This document shows positions 32,440 to 45,000 of a stretch of DNA of 64,000 nucleotides, piece by piece (within the stretch, counting starts at the first letter, position 1; every line of letters starts with the position of its first letter). The notes beneath the pieces were generated by a model that did no database searches, was not told where the DNA came from, and saw only the letters and a program-made list of their open reading frames with translations. This DNA comes from Chromobotia macracanthus (lineage: Eukaryota; Chordata; Actinopteri; Cypriniformes; Botiidae). The stretch spans positions 1,722,501-1,786,500 of the forward strand of contig JAZGTH010000063.1 of the NCBI GenBank assembly GCA_036877525.1, given 5' to 3'. Both the position numbers and the translations under genes were made by a program.

Positions 32440-34649
32440 TTTCATGAACTGGCTGCTGGGGAACAGGATCTTTTCTTGTAATGTCTGTCATGGCGTATGT
32501 AGTTTTGTCTTCCTGGATAAGTGTCTCCGATTCTCCAGAATGTTTTTTTATGTTTAATTTTTCAAGAAAAAGAACACAGTTTGGTGTTCAGTCTTTTGAA
32601 TATGAAATGTTAAAATCCTCTTTTGCTGAAGCTTTATGTTGAACATTACAACATTGTTGTAAGTATTGTCAGGATTAGCACAAGCTGTGATTCAGAGTTG
32701 TTGTACATTGATGTAACTTTGAATAAAAAGTATTTTGAAACACATTTCTGAGAGTTTGTATTGAATCCTGGTGTGTTTGTGTAGTTTGACCTTTTGCAGG
32801 TTGTTGATATAAACCAAATGTTTATATCAAGTCTCATGCTCACAGAAAACCTAAAAATATCAGGTCGTTTTTAAGGTAGCCTTTTAAGTTTCAAGTTTCT
32901 CTGCTTAAATATTATGCACAAATATGTTTTGATTAATATTTAAAAACCCTTTATCTATAGATATCAGATAAAGTCATAGATTAAGTTTGTCATGTATGGA
33001 ATGAAAACATACATTGATACAAATCAGTGTGTAGATATGAAATATTTGTGCCACTTTCACATGTGGATTTAATACGTACGCACACAATCTGTATTAAACC
33101 TACAGCAGTGAGACCCAACACCTTTGTTTTCATGTTTCCTTTATTAGAAAATGTTTCCAATATGGCATCAATAACACAATATTAAATAAGTCACCTGATG
33201 GAAAGCTTTGCACAATATGAGATACATAAAGGTATACATGAGAACTACAAAAATATCAAATAAATGAAGACAGTGGAGTGGGGGAAGTAGTGCAGGTACA
33301 TTACAGAGCATCATTACTTTTAAGCATGTCATAAACCTCCAGAGTGCATCATGATTTTAAAACAGTAAATTTGAAGCATCCATGAAGTTCATTCAAATTT
33401 GATATTTTAATAGATTCACTTATGAAAAGTAAAAAGGATCCTTTAACAAATAATTTGTGTATTACTGTAAGCATTCAGTGCCAACCAACTTAACAGTTAA
33501 AACAATGATTTTGGGGAAAATGTGTTCAGGCTTGATTTGTACTTCAGTTGGTTTAAGTTTAAATGCTACAGAATGACCTTCTGTTGGCATTTATATAATA
33601 AAATGATGTATGATGTCCAAGCACACATGAAATAAGGCCAAATAAATGCTGGTGTAACTTTATTGAAAGCAAGAGTAAAAAGGACACTGAACATTCAGAG
33701 CTCATTCAGAACTCAGAGCTTACAGTAACACTTTAAATAGCTGGTCATTGTACAGGATGCTGTTTGTTGTTCTACCTAATGATAAAGCTTTAAAATGTCC
33801 CCTCATAATTCAATAAATATGCTGAAGATTCATATTAGACAGTTTGGAAGATTTAGACATTCTTGTGATTAGTAAACTGAACATCCATACAAATTTGTCA
33901 TTGTTTCAACTTTATTTTACCAATTAAAAATGTAGTTTAAAAAAAAGGATCAAATTGTTGCATCTAGTGAGGCGATGTTTGGTAATCCCTGAACATGCTG
34001 TAAAACGAAACAAAAAACAACATTCAAGTATCAGTTTAACAGGTAACAGAGGGAAATGCATGGGTTGGGAAAAAGGCCGCAAAATTTTCTCCCCCCACAT
34101 GGCTTTGTTTATTATTAAGAGACCAAAAGGAAAGAACACAAATTTGAGCATGAGGTCTTACAATCATATAGTGAGTGAAAAGTAAACCATTATTTCTCGT
34201 TTCAGTCTCAAGCACTTTGTAGATCTTTTTGTTTGAAGGACTGAATTGCACTCCGAGCACTAACGCCCACTACAGTGAGGTATAAACAAAAAATAACATA
34301 ACCAATGATTACAATTTAGGATTCTTTGTAACAATAATATTGCAACTCAAAAAGACATCAGGCAAAGTGCATTTCCATTGTTTCTGTGCTGAAATGAAAC
34401 CGCAGCAGAAAAAGGTTTTTGCAAATACATGTTCATAAAAGCAAAATACAAAGAAATGCAGGTTCAAGCTGCTAATACCATTTATCTGCGGTGGATCTTA
34501 ACCAATACTAGTCATCACATGCGTTAAACAATGCAGTCAAAGAAAAGCTTGAAGTAATACGTTGGCTTTACGTTGCAGAAACGTTAGTGTGGAATAAATG
34601 GCAGCAAGGTGGGACTCTGTGACACTGAAGGGGAGAGATAAGAGGTTCC
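32440..34649. other. Convergent 3' UTRs of ctr9 and eif4g2
   Basis: AT-rich and non-coding. The ctr9 3' UTR probably ends just after its AATAAA at 32722-32727. The eif4g2 3' UTR runs leftward from 34649; candidate minus-strand AATAAA signals lie at 33659-33664 and 33140-33145. A short spacer or slight overlap of the two transcripts is possible. Confidence 0.6.
32722..32727 (+). terminator. ctr9: ctr9 polyadenylation signal
   Basis: AATAAA about 285 nt after the ctr9 stop, followed by T/G-rich sequence (gagtttgtattg, gtgtgtttgtgtag), as expected downstream of a cleavage site. Confidence 0.75.
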
Positions 34650-37600
34650 TCAGTCAGTTTCCTCTTCAGACTCCTCCTCCTCTGCTGTCTCCAGCCACAT
34701 CAGCCACTGGTTCACCTAAAAAACAATGAAGAGCATTAGTGTAAAGGAGTCTTCTGAAGAAAGAGCGTGTCCTTGTTTACTGCAAAAAAACTAAATAAAA
34801 ACCGTGTTACCTGGAACAATGCTTTTCCTTTCCCTGGAAACTCCTGGGTAATATCTTCTTTCCATGCTAGGAAGGCCTCTTCTTCTATTATCTCCATATC
34901 ATAAAAGTTAACAAAGTAGCGCAACAACATTCCTGGAAGATAAGGGAACATTACAACAGGAAAACAAACATTTCCCTATCACTTCAGTAAACAAATACCA
35001 GCCTTCCCAAATGTTCTGCACAATACATTTCCTTGACTTCAAATTCTCAAAGATGTTTTAGTTCTCAAATCCACAATTTTAAATTCTCAGTTTTCTTTCC
35101 TATAGACATACCTTTGGGAAAAGCATGGGCGTTACAGTGGACCTGCAGCGCATACAGAGCACTGACTTGCAGCTCCACATGATCATGCAGAAATTTTTGC
35201 ATCACCGGTTTGAAGGCAAGCAGCAACTGCTTCTCCTGGTCGAGCTGCTCTTTTGTAGGAGCAGATAACTGCTCCTCTCCTTCAGCCGAATACATCTCAT
35301 GGAAAATGTACTGCAAAAAGCTAATTGTGTGGGAGAGTTAGAGTATGTAAAAGAAATTGCTAAAATACTTCAGCCAGCTGGTCTGTTTTCATACCTGGTC
35401 ATCAGAATGTTCACGAAGCCCTTATCAGTGTGAAGTTTGGGAGAAATGTTGTCCTTGATCCACTTGTAGATGGTTTGCGGGGCAGGATCTGCTTTGATCT
35501 GTTTCAGCAGTTCCTTTTCAAGCTTCATCAGTGGGAACAGAAAACTCAAGCCCTTTCCCTCCAGAATCTCCAACATGCGATCTTTATTTTGATCAATCTC
35601 TGAAGGTCGAGAAGAAAATACGAGGTTAAATGCACATGCAGTCTCTGAGCCACCTTCACAGTGTAAATAAAGCTTAAAGGGAAAGTTTAGCCAAAAATGA
35701 AAATGATCCATTTATTCAACCTCATGTCATTGCAGACTTTCTTCTGGGAACACGCATGATATTGTAAGAAATGTCTCTGTGGTTTTGTGTTCATACAATG
35801 GAAGTCATTGGGTGCCACTGTTGTTTGGCTACCAATATACTTCAAAATACTACTTTGTTTCTCAGAAGAAGAAAAGTCACTCAGGTTTGGAGTGACAAGA
35901 GGGTGAGTAAATGGAAGAATGTTCATGTTTGGGTGAGCTGTCCCTTTACCTGCAACATGATTATACAGAGAGAAAACCACACACACCTGGCAGCATCTTC
36001 TGCATGTTGACTTTGCTCTGCTGGAACAGGTCAGTCAGCCACTCCCGATCTTTCAGTTTGGCCATCTGCTGCAGGCAGAGGAGGAAGAGGGGAAAGTGGG
36101 TACCATTCTCCAGCGGATGGGCCAGCTCTGCCATGCTCACCAGGTCAGCAATGACTGCACGAGCTGCAAATTGAGCCAGGTAAGACTTCACCAGAGGAAC
36201 ATCCACCTCGATCTTGGGACACTGGTCCAGAACATTAAGGAAAGCCTGTGAAACAAATGAGTCGATCAGTCACAATTTGAGCAGGCATGCAGCAAGAGAA
36301 CGTAGGATGGACGCAAATGTCAACACACCTGCATGAAGTTTTCTCCTGTGACAAGTCCCTCCACACGGAGCGTGTTGATCAGAGTGCTGACATGCTCCCG
36401 GTCTTCATCTGGGCTCTCCAGTGAGCACATGATCATTTTACTCAACATCTCAGGCAGGAAGTGTTTGGGAGCTCTCATCTCTCTCACCCCGTTCACTGCC
36501 TCATACATGTTCTTACTGCTCAGGTAAGTGGTCACAACTGTTTCCTACAAGAGAATTCTTCATGAGTCTTACAGGCAGAATATCTGGTCCACGCTGCAGC
36601 ATCTGCCTGAAAACCACCCATTTAAACAGAAAAGGCATGTCTGACCAACAAATTAACCAATGGGTTTGCTTTGCCTTTAACTAACTTTACTCCACAAATC
36701 CAGTGAGCAGTTTTACCTCAAATGCATTTATGAAGTGCTGGGTTGATACAATAAACAACTGTATCTCTGTCAGACTATTTTAAACAAAACACCCAAAAGT
36801 TGTGTCAGCCAATCAGACAAGCTTGACAGATAAGGAAAACACATTAATTGGTTAGCGAACAGTCTGAGGCTAAACTAATCAAACAATTTACTTCATGAAA
36901 AGCAGAGTGGTACGTACAGTCATCTTCAGCAGATCCTCTTTAGCTGGAGGTGGTTTCTTATTGGTCTTCTGTGGTTTCTCCTGAATGGGAGGCGGGTTTG
37001 TTTTCAGCCCAAGCTGTGGTGTCTGCACAAACAAGGAATGTGTGGACATAACTGATTAATTAAACAAAAGCTTTATTATATAAATAACATCTTCCTCTGA
37101 GCTATTCAGAGCTGTTACCTGTGCAAGTGGTGGAGTGGATGTGCGTGGAGGTTGAGCACTGGGGGGAATCATGGTGGAAATCTGCGGCTGCAGCTTCGGC
37201 ATCGAGTTTTTATTTAAAATAAACGACTGAGCCGGTCTCAGGCTGATCTGAAACATGAAGAGAACACTTGCTGTAGGACAAATACCAAGATAAACTAATA
37301 TAAAAAACCCAACCAAGATGGCAGTAGCCGTAAGTTACAATTGGTTCTGCAGCATTTTAATTCATTTGGCTTTTGAACACCATAGAAACTAATAAATCAG
37401 ACAGGGTGAACAGCTTGAGGTAAAATCTTGTAATTACGGCACTTTCAAAATGATGTGAATGTTGCATTGACAGGTTCCACTTTTGAAAGAACAAAATGTT
37501 CTGTGTTATTTGATCCATCAGATGAGAAATGAGCAGAAATTGTAAGTCAAAGCTTCTAACTCATTAATAAATATTATTAATGAATAATATACATTTTAAA

Positions 37601-40600
37601 GATGAAATGCCAGGCATTTAAGAGTCAATGTAATGTAATGACATCACTGCTCATGCTATCCTACATGAGCTAACAGGACATTTAAAGCAATAACCTGACA
37701 ATGCCAAAGACCCATCCGAACTGAAGCATTCAAACCCCACACAAACCTGTTCATACCTCATCAGCATTGAGCTGTCCTTTTTTAATGAAACGGGGTGGCA
37801 TATCCTTGGACTGCGATTGCTGCTGAGCTGAATGGCTCTGATTCTGGAAAAGCAGATTCTGCCCCTGTAGAATAAAAATTACAGACATTAAGCAACATCA
37901 TGTTTCAGCCTCTCACAGTAGAAAGTTCTCTGGCAGCGGCCCAATTAACCTGGTTGGATTTCATGAAGGGCTGGGGAGGGGGAGTCATGTGACCACCATG
38001 CCCATTAAAGAGCGGGTTTGAGCGACGGCCCAGGGTGGGAGAAAACCTGTCCTGAATGACCCCAGGGCCTGTTCCAATCCCACTACCTGCAACCAAACAA
38101 GTGTCATGAACTGCTGAGGGACCCACAGATCAGGTTTAGGCCCGCTCCACTTGTCCCAGAAATGTCAAGGCACTTCAAAGCATACCTGGCATCTGCCCAA
38201 ACATATCTGCTAATCCCCCGAGAGTCTCTCGGTCAGGCTTTATTCTTGCTGGCAGGAAAGGGCTTTCTTGAAAGAAGTCCGTCCTTATTCCTTGAGTCAT
38301 TGGTGGAATAAAAACACCCAAATCCTGGGAAAAAAAAAAAAAAAAAATTAGGTATTTTTCCCCATTTTACATCATCAAAATCAAATCAAAGCACATACAT
38401 AAAAACACTGGGCATCTCACCTTTACTGCATCCTGGCGGATCTGATTGATGGTTTTGGGCCCATTATCAATAAAAGCTTTCCGAGGCACCCAGTTGTTCT
38501 CTCGCAACTCAACAGTATCCTGAAGGAGGAAGCGAATCCTAGCAGGCAAATCCTTGTTGTTCATTAAGGATCGCATACGGCCGAAGTACTGATCCATTAA
38601 TGACTGCAAAAGGACACGAGTTATACCAAACATGTTTTAATGCATTTAAAAGCCTAAGACTGAAGTTCAAGCAGCTTACCTTGGCTTTCTCATGATCTAG
38701 TCTTGGCCCCACAGTTCTCATTATCTGACAGAGGCACTCCAAATCCTCCCCCATATCTTTGAGCTGGACTCTCTTCTTCTTTTCCAAAAGCTGTTATACA
38801 AAATCACACACAAGCAGAAAGGTTAGAAGTGCACTTTGAACAGGTTTTATCAAGGCTGGCCCGAGTGGAAGGGAGTCAGTGTGTGAGGGGTTTGGGGTCA
38901 GCTGACAGATCTGACACTTGCTCAGACCAGCACCGAGTTGTCACCACATGCACAATTGTACAATTACAACATTATTCAGACAAGAGTAATAACCATAGAC
39001 ACAAAACTAGATCATTTTTGAATAGCTCACTGTTTTGATGCATTTATGAAGGATAGACTCATGAATGAGATCAAGTTTGCCCAGTTCTCCAATGAATTTG
39101 ATGTTGCCCAGCATTTTGATCTTGGCGATGGCACGCTGCTCCTCTTCCTCAGAGGTGAGCGGGCTGTCATTTTTATCATAGACTGAACAGAGAGAGCATG
39201 AGAAACTGTCAGCACATTCACTGAAAGTGCTGATGTTAAAACAGCAGCTGTACTATCCACTTACTGTCAACGTTTCTGGTACGGTTCTCAAATTCATCTT
39301 GAAGTTTGGAAATCAGAAGTCGCCTGAATGTCTGTAAAGCATATGGACACATAAAACCTTACTGGGAATATTAACAAATAAATTGAGGTAAATGAACAAG
39401 TTTGTGTTTTTTTGACAACTAGAGGACTGTGACTATGGATGTGCTCATAACAAAAGAAAGGTTGTGTTATTTAAAAATAAAACTAAAGATAATTGCTGGT
39501 TTAGGGTCCACCCATCCCTAAACCACACCACCATTAACAGTATAACTGTGAATAAATGAGAGATTTTATTACAGTGCTCTGCTTTTGTGATGACTGGATC
39601 TCTGCTGACGGGCCGTCAAAGTTTGGAGCATCCTCTGCCAAACGCAGACACAGCTGAGCATACAGCGAGCTATACTTCGGCTCTTCAAGGGCTTTGTCTA
39701 CAATCTAAGTAAAAGAGAGAAAACATCTTAGCTTTTCTAAATGAAAGCATTTTTCTGCGCAAAACACAAGCAAATGTCTGAACGCTCACCAGCAAGATGA
39801 TTCCTTTGAGGACAAGCTTTGAATCTACACCCACATTCAGGAGCTCAAGGCATAGCTTGTCAAACTTCTCGGGGGTCAGTTTATTCAGTATGCTAGAACA
39901 ACACAAACTTATTTTTAGCCAGAAGGTCAGATCTTCACTTGACATTTTCTCAGTGTCAAAGTAAATTCGATTATACGTCTGCAATGGGAGAGCTCACCCT
40001 CTCACTTTCCTGAAGATTGCATCGTGTCGTTCTTTTTCGTTGGAGGAGTTGACATCTCGTCTAGTGCTTCGTGAAGGAACCCATCTCTGAACGCTAAGCC
40101 CTGGGGCTTTCCCCAGGAACTCGCTGCAGAACAACATGATCACTTTTATTGTAAAGGCCTTTGTGATTTTGAAGCCAATGTTTATACATCACATCTCATA
40201 TTATGATCATAAAGGATTCGGCTGCCACCCTGACACCCAAAACTTGAAAACATCAAGATATGAATAGGGTCCATTTTAGTGTAATGTATAGTGCCTTACT
40301 GTACTTGATTCAATAAGCATTATAACAATAAAAAGAATTTATTCTGAAGCAACTTTCAGATAATTTCCTGTTTTCAATAATCAGACTCAACCCTTACAAA
40401 AATTAACCATGGTCACTACAAATTACACCCAAAAAATAAATATTAAACTAAACTATGGTAACCACAAATTATTGTCGCTGTAGCTAAAGCTTGGTCAGTT
40501 TAATCATGTATATATAGTAAAACTGTGGTTACACAAATGATAATGAGTGGGCTAAATAAAACAATGGTTACTACACTTTCACTATAAGAAAATCATATCA

Positions 40601-40966
40601 GTTCATTTTTAAACAGAACTCTGGTATGTTAGATGCATTGTTTACCATCCAACCAATTCCTGATTTTAAAAAGTGAAGTCCTGCCCTATACTTCAAGTGT
40701 ATCTCTGGTTTCCCTAACGTTTCTGATTACAGGAGTAAAACTGATCTCAAACAGAGTTTCACAACTCTTATCGTACCTGTTGCCGACAGACTTGGGACAG
40801 TGCTGAGGTGCACCCCTACCTCCCCCTCCGCCCGAAGAAGCACTGCAACAAAAAACAGTTTGGATCATTCTGTTTCGTTGGTATTTTGAGGGCTGATACA
40901 GTCTGAAATGAATCTGAAAGCTCACCTGAAACGAGAAGCACCCCCCTCTGCGACCACACTCTCCAC
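34650..40966 (-). CDS. eif4g2: eIF4G2 (DAP5/p97/NAT1), GUG-initiated
   Basis: An eIF4G-related scaffold that lacks the eIF4E-binding N-terminus and supports cap-independent and alternative translation. Exons in order: 40926-40966, 40777-40842, 39998-40123, 39790-39892, 39573-39704, 39265-39331, 39031-39182, 38680-38790, 38421-38603, 38186-38324, 37950-38086, 37757-37864, 37119-37247, 36918-37022, 36329-36544, 35987-36245, 35395-35599, 35112-35320, 34811-34932 and 34650-34715. Phases agree and total 2676 nt, 891 residues (human 907). The MIF4G domain spans about residues 78-300 (KLTPEKFDKLCLELLNVGV), MA3 about 530-650 (NGVREMRAPKHFLPEMLSK) and W2 about 705-880, with the acidic end EEEESEEETD. 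The chosen start is the GTG at 40966-40964 (VESVVAEGG), matching the known mammalian GUG start. Which teleost eif4g2 paralogue this is cannot be told from sequence alone. Confidence 0.97.
35674..35949. mobile_element. Non-autonomous inverted-repeat element in an eif4g2 intron
   Basis: About 275 bp with ends ttaaagggaaagtttagcc and gtttgggtgagctgtccctt, which are imperfect inverted repeats. The interior is partly palindromic (ccaaaaatgaaaatg, aacctcatgtcattg, gaagtcattgg, gagggtgagtaaatg). It matches the very abundant cyprinid-type element with agttcacccaaaaatgaaa ends and has no coding capacity. It lies between exons 35987-36245 and 35395-35599. Confidence 0.75.
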
Positions 40967-41036
40967 TTTGGCGGCTTGACAATGAAAGATCCTCAAAAAG
41001 AATGTCAGTGAAAGGGTGGGGATGTAGAGACTCGGC
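40967..41036 (-). other. eif4g2: eif4g2 exon 2, 5' UTR part
   Basis: After acceptor ctcctctcttag, 70 nt of leader precede the GTG start, which sits in the strong context gccgccaaaGTGg (A at -3, G at +4). The frame of the GTG is open through this leader but has no ATG. Confidence 0.8.
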
Positions 41037-41822
41037 CTAAGAGAGGAGAAACACGCTTTAATTACACCACATCCACAATAACAACCCTACAAATGAACCT
41101 AAAGCGACACTTAACGGAAGAACTACAGGAGTCTTCAGTTCTGGCCTCCACAGTGCCGACAAATGTGAACAAAGCGCAGGGCCTCTGCCAAGAGCTCAGA
41201 TTTCACAAGAGAGCCCTGATTTATCATCCAGCTCCCTCTCATGACGTTACAGCTCATTTCTCTAACACTTTCAAGTACAGTGATAGAAATCAACTCCACA
41301 CCATTTCTACAAAGCCAAGTGAATGTACAGATACAGAGCTGTGACGTCTCACTACGAGGGCTCTTCTCATACATTAGCATTTCGAGCTAATCATGCAACA
41401 TCCAAGCCGAGACCCGGGAGCATAACCACTCAACAGCTTAGAAAACAAGTGCAAAACTAACCCTGATATAAAACTTGATAACAATATAGTCGAAAGTACG
41501 ATAGCGACACATCTGTGTTTAAACGAGCCATTTACCGGCAGGATGGCGCGACTAAACAGCTGATCTAATGGTCAGACGCCATTTTCTTATCCGGGAACAT
41601 AAAGCAAGTCAGTCCATCAACCTCATCAGCATATAATCACACAGCAGGTCGAAACAGCACCAGACCTCTGGACTGAGCCTGTCACACCACTGAGTTTATC
41701 TGGATTTCGGCCTATAAAATGCTGAAGATCCAGTAAGCAGTCATAATCAGCAACACTCGAGCAACAGGAGCCATTTTACAGCACTGCACTAGCTAATGTA
41801 TGTCGGTTAACAGTAACCTTAC

Positions 41823-41960
41823 CTTTTCTAAAAGAACTTCAGCTTTGATGGGATTTTGTCACCAGGAAGGAAAAGAAAAAGAGGAGAAAATAAATGGTTT
41901 AGTACACTGATCGTTAACAATACAGACAGACCAGCGCCTCGAGTTACACTGACGACGCCG
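41823..41960 (-). other. eif4g2: eif4g2 non-coding exon 1 (5' end approximate)
   Basis: The donor GAAAAG|gtaagg at 41823 ends a non-coding exon. Its last bases TAG AAA AG, joined to exon 2, put a TAG stop in frame with the downstream GTG, closing the frame 5' of the start. The transcription start is assumed to lie downstream of the CRE and CCAAT box near 41985-42013. Confidence 0.6.
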
Positions 41961-42020
41961 GTAAGGAGGACAACTGTGTGGTCTGACGTCACACACATCC
42001 GCCACTTTATTGGCCGGACG
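41961..42020 (-). promoter_or_regulatory. eif4g2: eif4g2 core promoter
   Basis: Contains a perfect palindromic CRE TGACGTCA at 41984-41991 and a CCAAT box (attgg on the plus strand, 42009-42013) spaced as in many TATA-less housekeeping promoters. CpG density rises here relative to flanking DNA. Confidence 0.6.
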
Positions 42021-45000
42021 CTTCAAACGTGATGGCTGTCGCGTCATCATCAAGCTTCGCTGCACCGCGCCTTGGGTTCGTAGTTTGACATAAACATGAG
42101 AATTAAAGTGAGAATTAGCTGCTGAAACAAATGAAAAATACTGTTTTTGTAAATGTCATCTTTTATTTCATCAACACAATGATGATTAGAGCAGTTGTAA
42201 GGGATTATTTGGACAATAGCACACGTTATTTGGACAAACAGGTAGCCCCGCCGGTCACTTACCCAGAGGTCAGTCCCCAAAACTTTTAGGACTTTGGGAC
42301 AATGGATGTGGCCCTAAAAGAACTTGTTTACAAGTTCTCTGATTGAGTTGTAGAGTTAACTAGTATTCCCTCACGTCACAACCAGTGTGAACTTTGAACA
42401 GTAAACCTTTACAGATGATCACAGTGAACGTCTGTATATTTACATTTAATCTCGATGCTAGATAACAGCTGCTTTATATGTTTAATGTTGAGCTTATTAG
42501 ATACAGATGAATGCAGCGGATCACACTTCATATTCAGAGGGCAGGACGGAGAAACGCAACTCGACATGAACCGGCCGGAGGATGCTTATAAATGTTTGTT
42601 GGTTGACGGTGAATTACTCAGGAAGTGTTTTTCTGGATCGACATCTTTATTTCTGAATGATATTTCTGTAAAGCAAATCATCTGTGAGTTTTGCTCTGAC
42701 TCGGGTGTTATTTGATCTGGAGTGATGGCGGCTCTATCATCATTAACCAGCAGATGGAGTCAGTGACACTTCAAGGAGAATCAGGATCAGAAATTGTATT
42801 TTAAGAATATTTTAGAGAATCACTTGATCAGTCATTCTTATTGAATGAAATTCTGTATCATCCATAACTGTGAAGACAATCTAAATACATCTACATTTCA
42901 TGTTTATGAGTAATCCACTGTAACTCTGTGAATACGTAAGTAGGCCAGAGGATGTCTGACTGTGATGACTGATGGATGGCCGTCTGTCTCCTCTGTAATG
43001 CACAGCTTCCACAGTGACCTTCCTGTGATTCAAGTCAGAAAAAAATGCCATTTTAGAACGATAAATACAGTCAGAGGCAGTAGATTATGGGTTTTGTGTC
43101 ACAGTGAAGGAAAAGAGCTCAAATCCAGTTAAATTAGTTTAATTGGAGTAACCGTGGACACAGTTATGCCATAAATATGCTTGAATTATTAAATTATTAA
43201 ACATAATAAACTGTACTTATACCATAACTTGAATAAATTACACTCACTTCAAATGCTTACTATAATGAATAATTCATTTTCAACTCTTTGGTGATAAACT
43301 AAACCTCATATGCTGTCACATATTATTAATTGCCCTACAAAATAGACGGAGCACTATACCAGCACATCCACAAACCCTGTTTGCATGCTAGAAACTTTTT
43401 TAAACTTTTCACTTTCAACTTTCAGATTGTAATAAATCTAAAGGTTATGTTAAAATCTAATGTTAATTTATGTGATTATTAAATGCTGAACTAGGATGAA
43501 AGTGAGTGTCCAAGCATAGCAAAGTTTAATTTGTTTAATCTGTAATGTCACAGCAGAACTATTATGCAAAATGTTCACAGATTTGTGACTTCAGTAAGTC
43601 ACTGAGATAAAAAATGTTGGACATGTACATAGACACAAAAAGAGCACATTGTCTGGATCAAATAAAGCTAAAAGTCGAATATGTTATGTAATACGACTGA
43701 ATCAACCTGATTACATTGTGTTCCGCAGATGAAAGTCATTTTAAGGGTTATGTCAGGTAAAAAAGCTCGGGGGAGTAACATCAGCACAGATTCATGTCTT
43801 TCAGGGTGTCTGTAGGTCTGAATAGAGGAGCAGTGGTTTTGTCTCCTCCCACCAAATCACACTCTGATTAAAGCAGCAGGAGAGCTGCAGGCTGGAACAT
43901 CTGCGGTGGAAAGAGATGGCCTGTCTTTACTATGGTAAAGGGATTAAAAAACGGGCAGCAATATAATTATTTCATTTTAAGTATTTAAAGGGAATTTCAT
44001 TCTGAAAAATATAGTGTGAACTATGGAGGAACTTTGTGAGTCATAAAGAAATTGCTTATGAGTTTCGAGCTGTTACGCAGAGGGATTGTAAAATCAATAG
44101 GACTGAAAATTGCTCTTGGCTGCGAAAAAATCTGTGTATCAAAGGTGCCAAGAAATATGTGGAATTCTGGTCATTTGACAGTTTCAGTATGAATGGCTGC
44201 ACAGTGCTTTTAAAGTTTATTCTGTTCACTCCACATGAAGATTTTGCTTGAAAGTTTTGATATATAATTGTTTGGCATTGATGCTGCTGTCTTTGCATTT
44301 ATTTGATGGTTTAGTAAAGCAACTAATGATCTAAACAAAGGGGCGGGCTCTGAGTTGAAGTGAGTCATGTATTTTAACCTTGCCCTTATACATTAGCTTC
44401 ACTTTGGACACTTAAAGGGGTAGGCAATTTTGGAGTCTACCAACAGCAAGCTAGCTTTGAAAGCATAATGACACCCTCCCTTCAGAGCATCTCCAAAGCC
44501 ACGTCTCATCCAACATGTTAACACACTGCTGACGGAGGGTTGCCTGTGTGAGCAGGGTGTGTGGAGGTATGCAAAACTGCAAATACAAAGTTTGACAGGC
44601 AAGCAGTACTTACTATAATTGAATTCGGACCGAATGCAATGATTGGACAAACATTTTATGGTAATAATAATGATTTTAATGATTTTATTTACATTAAATC
44701 ATTTAGCAGACTAAATGATTAAAAAGGCACCTAAAATGTATTAATTTAATTGCATACAAAACAAAATAGAAAAACCAGGAAGCAAATAATTGGCACTAAA
44801 CCTGTTCTGAGAACTAACTTTAGTTTTTTTGAACCATTTTTGTGTGATGTCAGTGCTGAATGGCCTTGAATATGGGTACAAATGTGGTGAAATCTGGCAT
44901 TGTGGTGCACTCGCTGGAGAAACTCATTTAAAACAGACAATAAACACCTGAAATAGCCTCGATTTATGAAAGGAGGTAGAATGTTTTCATGCATCTCTGT

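Noticed and set aside
42455..42715. 86-codon plus-strand ORF divergent from eif4g2
   Set aside because: It could be a divergent promoter transcript, but no homology, splice structure or poly(A) signal could be tied to it, so it is not called as a gene.
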